DNA of 64,000 nucleotides from NCBI GenBank assembly GCA_024305745.1, contig JAHRBS010000003.1, positions 248,001-312,000 of the forward strand, written 5' to 3'. The stretch is from Polyporus tsugae (Eukaryota; Basidiomycota; Agaricomycetes; Polyporales; Polyporaceae). The stretch's first letter is position 1, and every line of letters starts with the position of its first letter. A program made the translations under genes and the position numbers. Under the pieces are notes generated by a model that was not told where the DNA came from, did not search any database, and saw only the letters and a list, made by a program, of their open reading frames with translations. This document shows positions 47,028-57,479 of this stretch, one piece after another.

Positions 47028-47132
47028 AGCTCACTATCGGGTCAGTCAGTATCTTTCTGCGATATCCACAGCCTGGTGGGCCCATCTTCCATCTCTGGAT
47101 GCCGGATGATGCTGTGGGACACAAAGCGGTGA

Positions 47133-48033
47133 GTGAGTGATGTTTTTAACGTTCCGAACCACAATGCTTACGAGTCTCGACGTTTGACACTGCATTCAAG
47201 TTGTATGCCCAGGGCGCAAGCAAGGTATCATCTGCATCTCAACCTAGTGAGCACGGTAAGCCTCGCTCCCCCGGAGCCGTTCGCGATGCAAGCCACGGTT
47301 ATTTTAGCTTCTTGGTCTCCTAGATGGTGAGTGTCAGTGTTGCCGCCGTCTCATCTCTGGTGCTCCTGCCCCTGCCGTTGTCCCCTTCGTAGCATCTACT
47401 TCTGAGAAGACTTCAGAACAGTCTTCGTCCAGCTTCATCGTGCGAGACTCGGGCAGCCTTATCTTGTGGACCTGAGTCTGATCAACACGCGTGTTCTGAT
47501 AGCCTGCTTACCGGTCGGCCACTCACAGGGACGACGTACTTCTTGTACGCCATGTTGTTCTTTTCATACCTGCCTGTCGAAGCTGACGTTATCTCTCGAC
47601 AGCGGCCTGCTCTTCCTGAACACGCTGATGCTGATCTTCACATTGGAGAATTTAAGCGGCACTGCCCACTGTACGCAGCATGTTTCGACGAAGGCTAACT
47701 GTGCTCCGATCTCAAGGTTGACATCCTGTACGGCATGAACTCGAGCGACGTCGTCATGTTCACTCAATCGTGCGTTCTCTCCGCCCAGCGACTCCGTATC
47801 TCCCCCTGATCACGGTCATCAGGATGAGCGCGATACTGCTTCATTGCTTCCTCCTCCATCTCCAGTCGGCGAACCGCAGAACCCTTGCGGTCAGCTCGGA
47901 GAGTTCGGAAGAGGAGGAGGACCGTTGCACATATGCCTCTATGAAATTCGGCAGAGCGGATGTGTCCCAGGGATCGACACTTGCCTCAGAAGTCCGCTTT
48001 GGGCGCGTGCGCCGTGAAGGCCGCGTAAGTTAA
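47133..48033 (+). pseudogene. DUF6533 copy E, 3' part only
   Basis: A relic beginning directly after the truncated FunK1. Recognisable pieces: FAMQATVILASW, GTTYFLYAM spliced to GLLFLNTLMLIFTLENLSG, VDILYGMNSSDVVMFTQS spliced to MSAILLHCFLLHLQSANRR and an acidic tail SSESSEEEEDR ending at 48033. The 5' exons (YEY...ELFW, FFLNRY, ALRVYAL) are not found upstream. The C-terminal LHLQSANRR motif groups it with copy D at 48853-50583 more than with A-C. Confidence 0.65.
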
Positions 48034-48852
48034 GCCAAGGGTGCTTCGGGAGTGGAGAGCCCGAGATGAACGTGAATAACATCATGCCGACTACTCTTTG
48101 GACGAAGATCATGGATCATGATGTCTGTGGGATTCTGGGGTCGATTTTCAGCCACAGCTCGAGGCGTATTGTCTTCTGCGCTAGTTGCCGACGATAGCGT
48201 GTCAGTTCCTACCCTGCCTCGTGCGTCGTCCTACTACCTTGGGTACTCAAGCACTCACGGTGGGCTGATGGGAGAGGCCGCAGTTTGAGTTCCAGGTCGG
48301 AAGTTCCCATGTTCCTCGAATGTACCTACTCGGTGGCTTGTTCGGCGGAGCCTTTTTCACCCGCTTGGATGGCTGACCTCCGCATCTGAGTCCCTCTTCT
48401 CACAGCCAAATAGCCAGATAAGCCAGGACGCGATGCGCTGTCATTTTTCACGGCCTGAGGGGCGCTGTAATCGTATCCAAGTGTCCGTGGTGAGAGCCTA
48501 TTAGTCGGATGATATTCCATTTGGCAGGTCGAATATTCTGCAGCTAGAAGGCCATCCAATCGCCCCTCATAACCCCGACATACCTTCCACGGCCGCACCA
48601 ACTTCGCATCGAGTGACCATAAGCGGCAAATCAAGCACATGAGCCATCAATATCTGTCAAGGTGAGCCTCTTCTATGTCACTGGCGATTCATGCCGAGGT
48701 TGATGCTTTCAAGGACAGCCTGATTGGTAGTGATCTACGGCAGCTGACAGTTATCTTCGGACTATGACGCACAGTGCCTTGTAAACCCTGAGCTTATAGT
48801 CATCAACGCTGTCCCTCGTCGCTCACACCTTACCTCCTTCCTTTCCGTCGCC
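48034..48852. other. Spacer between DUF6533 copies
   Basis: No gene supported; a 105-codon minus-strand ORF (48640-48326) has no recognisable features. The last 60 nt are a pyrimidine-rich leader before the ATG at 48853. Confidence 0.5.
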
Positions 48853-50583
48853 ATGGACCCTTCAGATGCTGCTGCAGCAGAGCTCACCGGAGAATACAAT
48901 TCCATGTACGTATATTCTACCGCGTCCAAGAGGGATCAAAGCCTGATGTGCGCTTTCTAGCTTTATCAACAATCACTGTGCCAACGCTGCCGCTGGTACG
49001 CTATCAAACCCGCTGGAAGAACTCCCGATACTTTTCCTAATGCGTTTTGGCGGTGTGGATACATGGCAGTGGTCTTCATCTACGAGTATTTCACCACCAT
49101 CGGCGACGAGGCCAAGTACTTTTGGAACCGCAAATTGACGGGAGCTAGCGCACTGTTCTTCCTGAATCGATATGTGCCTCTCCTTGGGTACACGCTGTCG
49201 TTTGCGGGTTATGCATCCATGTCAGATCAGGTAAATACATTGTTGCACTGCCAGTCATCTCGCCACACACAACCGTGGTACTAATCCAACTTGGCAGAGG
49301 TTTGCGGTCGGGCCACCATCGTGCAGCTAAGCATTGCTGATTGCTTCGCCGCAGCTGTGCTCGGATGACAAAGTTCTATTTCGTCTACCGTCTCTTGCAG
49401 TACATCTTTTGGGCAGGTGCGGGTCTCGCTTCGCATCGAAAATGTGTTGTATTGATTCCGGATAAAGCCTTCGCCGGTTCTCGCGCATTCGCCTTGACAC
49501 GCCGAAACTGGATCATGCTGTTACTGGTCTGTGGTCTCTCGCTTGTGCCTGTGGTTGTCAATCTAGTAAGTCGTCCCTTGCGTAGACAAATCACCTTCAC
49601 CAACGTATCCGTGCTTCACAGGTCCCTGTACACTATGGCGTTACCGGAGAAAATGTACCCTTAATCGGATGCATCGCGGATGACTTTACACCTCTGGATG
49701 TGGGCAAGCGGTCAGTAACGCAGACACTCAGCATCGAAGCATGGAAGTCCTGACGCTCAACTTGATCGTAGGTGTACGTGATAATGAATATTCTTTGTGC
49801 GGTGCTTCATAGTTAACTGAGCTATGCGCGCAGTGGTTATTGCATCTCGCGCAAGCATCATTGTGGCAGACGTTCTCCTTATCCTCATTACCTGGCTTTC
49901 GCTGTTCCGGAAGGGCACGTTCCGTTTGACGTTTGGTACAGCTACGTTTGCCGAGGTGCTCCTGCGTGACGGTAAGTGTGTTCCGTGACAGTTTCAGAGC
50001 CTCGCTGATCTCATGCTTTCCCCAAGGAACTATATATTTCGTGTTGGGCATTCCATTGCATGTCCTACTCCTGCCCCTCCCACTGAATCCTTCCGATCTT
50101 AGTGTCCTCGTGGTTCTCAACACTCTGCACCTTGCGTTCACGCTCGCATCCGTCAGTGACTTCTTCATGAGGATACCTGCATGTGCTGACCTCCAAGCAT
50201 CGTAGTTTCACGTCATAGCGCTACAGAACGTCAGCGACATCAGCCTTTTCACCGACCCGTAAGTCTCTTGTGACCAACTGCAGTCTGATATGCACTCACA
50301 ACACCATTGCAGCATCACTGCAATCCTCGTGCAGCGTTTCCTGTTCCACCTGCAGTCCGCAAATCGTCAAGCCCTTGACATGCACTCGTCTCGGGTGGGA
50401 GGCGCCATCACCCAGCAGTCAAGCTCGCTCGTCTTCGCTCGAGTTATTGGATCCCTAGGCGCATCCATCCCCCCCGAGAACTTTTTAGGGACGCCTGAAG
50501 ACGACATGGTCGAGGATGAGCAGGAAGGCAGGATGGGTTCCATGTTTGCCGAGTCGGAGAAGGGCTCCCTGAATAGATCCTGA
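48853..50583 (+). CDS. DUF6533 multi-pass membrane protein, copy D (best preserved)
   Basis: Exons readable: 48853-48905 (MDPSDAAAAELTGEYNS), 48961-48995 (FINNHCANAAA), 49070-49230 (VVFIYEYFTTIGDEAKYFWN, GASALFFLNRYVPLLGYTL). Then an exon with FYFVYRLLQYIFWA, next AFAGSRAFALTRRNWIMLLL with GLSLVPVVVNL, VPVHYGVTGENVPLIGC, IASRASIIVADVLLILITW, EVLLRDGTIYFV, VLVVLNTLHLAFTLAS, FHVIALQNVSDISLFTDP and finally ITAILVQRFLFHLQSANRQ with an acidic tail ending GSLNRS. The signatures and roughly seven hydrophobic segments fit the family; function is unknown. The splice around 49231-49370 is the one unclear junction: no consensus acceptor there gives the right phase, so this copy may also carry a lesion. 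Confidence 0.72.
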
Positions 50584-51329
50584 CTGCTCCGAGTCGTAAA
50601 ATGGCGGCTCACATGTCGCTATTTCTCTGGTGTGTGGTCTGGGCTGGAGTTTCAAGGAATCCTCCCTGGAGTCACGGCTGTGAAGGTATTGGTCCCTAGG
50701 AGCCCTAGGTTAGACAACAGACTCGGACCCGAAGCATGGTACCGTACCACTGTTGAATTATAGAACGCACCCTGTCCGCCGCTGTCTTGTACAACTACTA
50801 TTGTATAACCACTCGCTTGACTTATATGGTCAGCCAGTCATTTCTAGTTTCTGTGGGAGATACTTGGCCGAGGGCGATAGTATGACGAACAATATGTTGG
50901 CTGGACGAGAACAGTGGGCGCCTACAGTATGTGACTCTTGGCTCCCGCCACCACTCTGCGCCACTGCCCCCTCCCCTCTGGCTATAAAATGCGCGTCCTA
51001 CCGGGATTTAAAGTACACCTCATGCCAGCTCTGGCCAACAAAGGAACACTGGGAACAACACGCTGCGGTCAATGATGATCTACCCGTGTGCAACAGGGCG
51101 GAGAATTGAGATGGTGCCGACGGCGTCCTGATTCCGCCCAAACTGCTCGACAGAATTGTGAACCACAGGCGATAATAGGACTAGGGCGCATATAAGTATA
51201 AGAGGGTCGACTGCCATCGTCGGGCAACCAGCAATCTCCAATCATAACCCGGTAAGCACTTGCGTCTCTTGCCTCAATCCCAGAATCCAACTCCAACCTT
51301 GTCCAACATTACAGCCGATCTCGCAACCA
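50584..51329. other. Spacer
   Basis: No supported gene; only a 118-codon plus-strand ORF (50753-51109) without recognisable content. Confidence 0.5.
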
Positions 51330-53060
51330 TGTCCTCCACTGCTTACCCTCGCATCTCCATCATCGGTGGCGGCCATGCCCTCCTCTTGACCCTTCATCGC
51401 ACGCGGCGTCCCAGCGACACTCTACGAACGCGATGCCGGATTCAACGTTCGCTCCCATCTCGGCAGTACTCTCAATCTTGGATGGAAGAGCGGACAGCGC
51501 GAGAACGGCCTTCAATATGAGTTTGAGAAGTAAGGCGACAAGATGAAGATCTGCGACGGTGCGAGTAAGCTCCACCTCAAGCTCAGCAGCAAGGTCGGAG
51601 GTGGCCGCCTGTCGCGGGGGACGTCCGCCCCGAGATCGACCTCCCCAACGTCCGCAAGCTCCTCCTCGACGCCGTATCCCCCAGTCTCATCCAGTGGGAC
51701 CACACCATATCCTCCGTGCGCGCTGTCGGCAATGGCCAGCACGAGCTCACCTTCGCCAACGGCTTCACTACCACGTCCGACTTCCTTGTCAGCGCCGACG
51801 GTGTGAACTCGCTTGTCCGCCCCCTCGTTTCCCCCGCCCCCCGGTATACCTCGGCATCAATGGCGCGAAGATCTCGCTCGCGCCCGGGACCACCAAGCTC
51901 CCCGCTGTCGCAGAGACGATCGCAAACGTCGGCAAGGGCACGATGATGGCGATGCACGACTCGCACTTACTCTGCGTGCAGGCCAACGGCAACGGCCGCA
52001 TCCGTACGGATGCCTGGATCCACGAGGCCGAATCCTGGACGCCCCCCTCCGATCCCGCCGAAGCGAAAGCCGTCCTGATGGCGTACTTTGCCGGCTGGCC
52101 TGAGTGAGTGCTCAACCTTATCGACTACTGCGACGAGAGCGCGATCTACCGCGCGCTCTGTGGACCCTCCCCGTCGGCCACAACTGCACACATGCTGATG
52201 GGTCTTCGGTCTTCAGCCCGTCTGTGTGGGGATCAAGACGCTCACCCACTCTCTTCGCGCGCCGCGCGCGCGTCGGCTTGGCGACGCGCGGCTTTCCAGC
52301 ATACGCCGGACCGGCGCTCTGCTCGCACCATCCTCGCACTACGTCATCTGCCCGCCGAGGGCGCGTTTCGGTGTGACATTTGTCGACAGCCCGAGCTCCA
52401 CTCCCGCGTCTAGTATGTTACCTATTCTAGGGTTCGGTGTATGTTACATAGGTAGAAGTTGAGGTCCAGCAAGAATCAGACTCGTCTCCCCGCTCTCTCT
52501 CTCTCTCTCTCTGCGAGCACCGCGCTCGTACCGTCCGTCCGTCCGGCCGTTCGTCGATTTGCATCGGGCCCGAGAGCCCTCGTCAGCTCGCCGTGAGCTT
52601 CCCGCACCGTGCGGGTACGTTGGCCACTTGGTGTTCTTTTTGGTACGCGTTTGTTGTCTGATCTTTGCGGCCCCGAGCACCCGACAACTCCCTCCTTCTA
52701 CCGCGGTCAGTAGATCTGCGGTTCTCCGCAGGTCTCCCGTACCGTATTCATCAACGCCCCCGGGGTCACCGTCATCAGCGACACTGCGCACCTGATGAGC
52801 CCGTTCGCAGGCGTGGGCGCGAATCTCGCGCTGCTCAATGGGCTCGAGGTCAGCCTTGCGCTCACAGGCCTGCAGGAGGAGCTCGGAGATGCCGCCGCCG
52901 CCACTGCGGCCGTCGTGGTGTTTGAGGACAATATGTGCATGCTGGCAGGCCGGGTGGCGGACAAGGCGAACCGGCACTTGGCAGTGTGCGTCGGGCCCGA
53001 CGCGCCGCGGGCAATGATCAAGCGGTTGGGCGAACTCAGAGCTGATACCAGGACAAGCAG
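51330..53060 (+). pseudogene. FAD-dependent monooxygenase (aromatic hydroxylase / TetX-like), broken
   Basis: Flavoprotein monooxygenases of this group hydroxylate aromatic or polyketide substrates with NAD(P)H and O2. The start MSSTAYPRISIIGGG (ATG at 51330) contains the beginning of the dinucleotide-binding GxGxxG, but the next residues read HALLL instead of PAGL. Later blocks lie in different frames: GVPATLYERDAGFNVRS, STLNLGWKSGQR, MKICDGASKLHLKL, EIDLPNVRKLLLDAVSP, DFLVSADGVNSLVR (the GD-type motif), VYLGINGAKISL, AHLMSPFAGVGANLALL (the FAD ribityl-binding DAAHLMSPFAGEG type, here SDTAHLMSPFAGVG). At least four frameshifts and a low-complexity insertion (ct microsatellite at 52496-52512, GC-rich run near 52255-52300) separate them. 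Some gaps could be introns, but not all. Confidence 0.8.
52496..52512. repeat. CT dinucleotide microsatellite
   Basis: About nine CT units inside the disrupted monooxygenase locus. Confidence 0.8.
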
Positions 53061-53689
53061 GGGGGGGGGTGAGCGAACTTCCGCTTCATTTCTATGGTGT
53101 GTATCGGATCTGAGGTGAGGTTGGGTGGGGATGGCTTTAGCGGGCCGCCTCAGATCTTGTAGGTACCAGTCATCATTGCATCCTAGTCTTATGCTCGAGT
53201 GAATCTATTCAAGTTTTCAACAATGTATTGCGTTGAACTTATCACAGAGGGTGGCCTTGCAACGAAGGAAGAAATTGGGTAGCAGGGTGGAAGCCGCAGA
53301 CGGCGTGGTCGACAGGCAGGAAGAGGCAACTAATGCGATAGAGAGAATTGCGGCGCGCAGTCACTAGGACTCGATGTTGGTCAGGGGGCACAGTCGGCGA
53401 GAGACTTTCAACATGACCGTCGAGAAGTTGACTCAGCGTGCCCTTGACCCCGGACCACCGACGACCGAGCGCTGGAGAACGTCGATGAAGATTGGCCTCC
53501 TCAACGTTCAAGAGGCACATATTACTGAGGAAAAACAAGGGCACAAGTGTACATTTACAGTAAGAATGGCTCATTTGAGACTCTTTCCAACTTCTGCAGA
53601 CAAGAATTTCTGAGCAGAAGCAAAGTCTGTCCACTTAGTAGCCAGGGCTCCCGGTTGCTGCTCGCACGATGGAGGTCTAGGTGTCACGG
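53061..53689. other. Spacer with G-run
   Basis: No gene supported. The first part overlaps the 3' flank of the monooxygenase relic, whose last 30 nt before this spacer hold a G-run (about 53060-53068). Confidence 0.45.
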
Positions 53690-53960
53690 TGTTTGTAACC
53701 TCGGATTTTGATCCCATCTCACCCGTCTGCTCGTCCTTGACCTGTCGCCTTCAGATGCTGCCAAGAAATCATCGGGAGAGATGGAAGCTCCAGCCTCCGA
53801 GGGATTTGGTCACTAGATTGAAGGCAAACAAGCTTGACTGGTGGATGCCGCCCCCCGAGACTTTGAGCCCAGTTTGAGGGCTTGACAGTTTGCAGACTGC
53901 AGGTAGCAGGTAGACAAGAAATGGTGCAGTGTTGGAACAGTTGTGGGGGGGGATAAAACT
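53690..53960 (-). pseudogene. DUF6533 3' fragment, inverted (copy F)
   Basis: On the minus strand the sequence aligns with the last exon of copy D (50330-50560): CYLQSANCQALKLGSKSRG corresponds to FHLQSANRQALDMHSSRVG. The nucleotide match continues through the region of GASIPPENFLGTPEDD and EDEQEGRMGS, with several stops and shifts. No upstream exons are seen. It lies 3.2 kb from copy D in opposite orientation. Confidence 0.7.
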
Positions 53961-55170
53961 AGAAGGTATGAGGGGCCCCAGCAGACAAAAATATCTTGTT
54001 TTCGAGTTTTGACCTGGACGGGATTCATCTTGATTTGGAAGTCTGATCTCAGTTCAGATCTTTGATTTCAGTTTTGTTTTGCACAAGCAGGGCGGGTTTC
54101 AAGGAATCTTCCTCCGGAAAATTCACGGTCCACTCGCACGCGTTCACAGTCCTCCGTTCACGGTCTGAGATTCCCATGCCACCGGCCACCTGCACTGCCG
54201 CCCTCCGTCTGTCCCATGTAAGCTGAGACCCCTGCCTCCCGCCAACGACCTGTGCTGCCGCCAGGTTGTTTTCTGCATTCCACCAAATCCACCTGAACCC
54301 ACCGCGCTCCCTCGATCACCGACGTCCCGTCTGCACCTGAGATTGACTGTGAGCATTGTCACCACCCCGGCCACTTGATTGTCCTCCGCGCAACGTGCCT
54401 CCACCCACCCGCGTGCGTCGATTTTTGAGTCGAACAAGCAGTAGAGCGCGAGGTGTTCAAAAGAGTCGGAAGAGTGAGTGTCACTAGTACTGCCAGTCCC
54501 TTCGGTCACACGCAAGTCCCCCCCTCAACACCCATCTCTGAGTGATGAGTCTTGGATCAGTCAAGGCAACTGCAATGTGGTCTGTGCACCCTCTCCTCCA
54601 TCCGCACACTCTCTCCTCTGGAGTCTGAAGCCTTGAGTTTGAGTGTCTCACTAGATGGATGCTCCGCCTGCTACTACCCTCATTTTAATTGGTATGTGCT
54701 TCATTCATGACTCTCCTGGCTCTTCTTCCAGGCTCCGCTCCTCACGCTGTAGCTTCTGCCCTTGTGTGAGCAGTGCACCCGCGTGCCGGCTTGTCTGTCT
54801 TCGGTCGGCTCCGTCCTTGTACTGGGCTGCTAGGCTTGGGGCCCTCTGTCTTTGTGCGAGCTTGAACCTCTCTGATCTGCGACCTTCACCCTTCCTCATA
54901 TATTGTGGCGGTCTTGCCAGTTCATGTGGGAGGTGTGCGCCGTGGACAACATAGCAAATACTAATTATGCTGCAAGATATTCTATGCATTAGCAAGAACA
55001 GGCCAACATCGATGATCATCACGTACATAACCAGTAAGTACAGAATGGAGCGGCAACAGATGATATGGTATATGTGTGATTAGTACAGCATATATAGACT
55101 AGCAAGCCCATTCTCAGCCCAAGCCATCAAGATGATATCAAGTCCAACATTGTCAGATCGTTGACATTAT
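53961..55170. other. Unassigned interval before the mobile element
   Basis: No supported gene. About 54040-54130 resembles 50630-50690 (a tttcaaggaatc core), so it may be another piece of DUF6533 3' flank. The 99-codon ORF at 54655 has no recognisable domain. Confidence 0.4.
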
Positions 55171-57115
55171 TTATGATACAGCATTACCCATAGGTAGCAG
55201 GATCTCGAGCGAGGTCACGGTGAGTAAATCAGCAATTTCTATAAGCTTCCACTCAGCGGCAATAGCGGGGTCACGCGCAAGAAGCTTGCGCCACGCCTCC
55301 GCAATAACTTGGTCCTTGACGTATGCCATCTGCTTGCCATTCTTCGCATACTGGAATGCACTGTTCCGCTGAAGGTCTTGGCCGAAATACCTCCTCGCTG
55401 CATCTGCATCTGCTCGATTCTGCTCAGCTTGTACTTGAGTGCATGTAGAATGTGCTGATAGCACCACAGTGTTCCGTCCTCTTTGGTATACTTTGCCCAA
55501 AATGCCGCTTCAGATCCAAGGTGCTCCTTCTCCTCGACGAGATACTGCATTTGGAATAATGGTACACCCACTGTTGTTAGTGCATGTGACATCTTTGTAA
55601 GCCAAGTGCCATGCGTACCTTTTAGTTTGCGAACTCAACCTTCAACGCCTTCCACATCCCATGCTTCACTCCGGCATGGTCTTGATATATCTTTGGCCAG
55701 TATTTCAGTGGAACAGGCTGTCCGGAAACCTTGAGAAGTGTCCCAGTGTCCCACTCCAAGAAGAGCTTTGATATCTGGCTTGAGAAATGCTGAGCGGGAG
55801 GATCAGGTACGCATTGTCGGTCAAAGGTGAGCATGAAGTTCGGTGCGAGTTTCAGTGTCATAGTGTGGTCATTTGGAATCCCTGAAGCACCCAGCGGGGA
55901 GGCCGCAAGAAGGGATGATGGGCCACTAGCAGCCGGAGGAGGAGGATTGGGTGGACATTGGATTTGAGAGTCCACTGGCATGCTCTGCCTGGGGATCGAG
56001 GTAGCGGATGCCATATTTGGAAACACCATTCCGTCAGGTGCGGAAAAGTGCATCAGAGGCTGGGGCGGCATCATATGGGAATGGGCCACCGGCGAAGGTG
56101 GCAGCACAGGGTGAGGCAGGATCAGAGGCACCATGCCTGGGCCCTGTGTGCCTACACCGGCATTCTGCATTGTTAAAACCTGCTCAAGCTTATCATGAAA
56201 ACTTTTATCCATATGTTTCAGCTAGAGCAACATCCGACGAATCGTTGCTGTGGCCTATGGCAGCAACACATGAACATGATTTCAGTCTTCTTGTTGACAT
56301 GTGTACGCACCGAGTACCCCCGATTTCCTATTAACTCCGCCTCATCTGCTACATCAGAATCTCCAAAGATCAGCCCCAGGTTGTCACCACTCTGATGTGG
56401 CAGATCTGCCAACTTGGCTGCGGTATCCACCGCCTGTTGCTGCTGCTCAGCATTCCAGGCTTCCTTCCAATGGTTTGCATCCCCACAGTTGGCGAGAGTG
56501 CTATCCGTCTGAAAATATGCATTCAAGACAGGCACATATACTAAAAGCGGACTTTCTACCCAATCATCAAGCTGCATTGCTTGAAACTGCGTCTGGGCTG
56601 GGGGAACTTGCTGGTGAGTGCCTTCAAGCCGATACTGATGGGCAATTGGCTGAGGGTCATCGTTATGGAACATGGTGGTGATACACTTGGCAGAGTGTGC
56701 CTCTTTCCACTTTCCTGTCTGCAATCCTCGCTTCCGCTTTGGTGCAGGCTGGAAGAGACTGCAGCAACTGGTGTCAGAAAAGGTGAGTATCTATGACAGG
56801 TAGAATATACGTACCCCCGCCAGGCTGTCCAATCATTCGCAAGCTCCTCCAGCCGGCGAATCAGCACATCCCACCTCCCATTGCGTGGTAAGCCATATAT
56901 TTCAAGACGGTTTTTCAACATCTTCACAGTCGTTTTGGTCGTTCTGACAGTGCTTTAGCCCATGACTCTGGTGTATCCATGTGGATAGAGGCAGAGGGGA
57001 ATTTCAATTCTGGTGGTGCTTACATTTCATATCTCTCTGTCTCGATTCCATCATCATCTTCATAGTGTTGTTCTGGTTTTGGTAATTCGAGCACAGCAGC
57101 AGTTTTTGGTGTCAT
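55171..57115 (-). pseudogene. SAP-domain accessory ORF of a mobile element, interrupted
   Basis: Starts MTPKTAAVLELPKPEQ at 57115. A following exon encodes VKMLKNRLEIYGLPRNGRWD and LIRRLEEL (56930-56820), a SAP fold (helix-GLP-x-G-helix) that binds AT-rich DNA or chromatin. Then KRKRGLQTGKWKEAHSAKC, a 150-residue acidic/Gln region, and MDKSFHDKLEQVLTM with a Pro-rich part to YWPKIYQDHAGVKHGMWKAL and KVEFAN, where a TAA (55624-55622) interrupts. Recognisable-looking frame continues beyond it (YLVEEKEHLGSEAAFWAKYT, then after a shift DAARRYFGQDLQ and WRKLLARDPAIAAEW to 55171). Transcribed head-to-head with the tyrosine recombinase 300 nt away. I infer that the two belong to one element. Confidence 0.6.
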
Positions 57116-57479
57116 TAGGAGGTGTTAAGTATATGTTAAGCAGCAGGTAGCGTCCAGCGTGGCAGAGGAACGAGAGTCCGGGAGAAAGGGACCATTATTA
57201 GAGGCCCATGATCGAATGGGCACGTGGCTGATCATTTGCCAACTTGCACCCAGCTCGCTACGTCGCACACTACACTGCTACACACACTCTTTCCTGATCC
57301 CTAGTCCAACACCACTATGAGCCTCCTGCCAGGGAAATACGTTGGCACTATACAGTGTCATGAATGCATTACGAACTACATATATAGTACCAGCCAAGTG
57401 TCAAGCCAAGCTTGACATTGCGCCCTTTTGGTGTAGCTGGTTCAGCAGCTGGTCTGTTCCTAACATACAGTGCCTTCAA

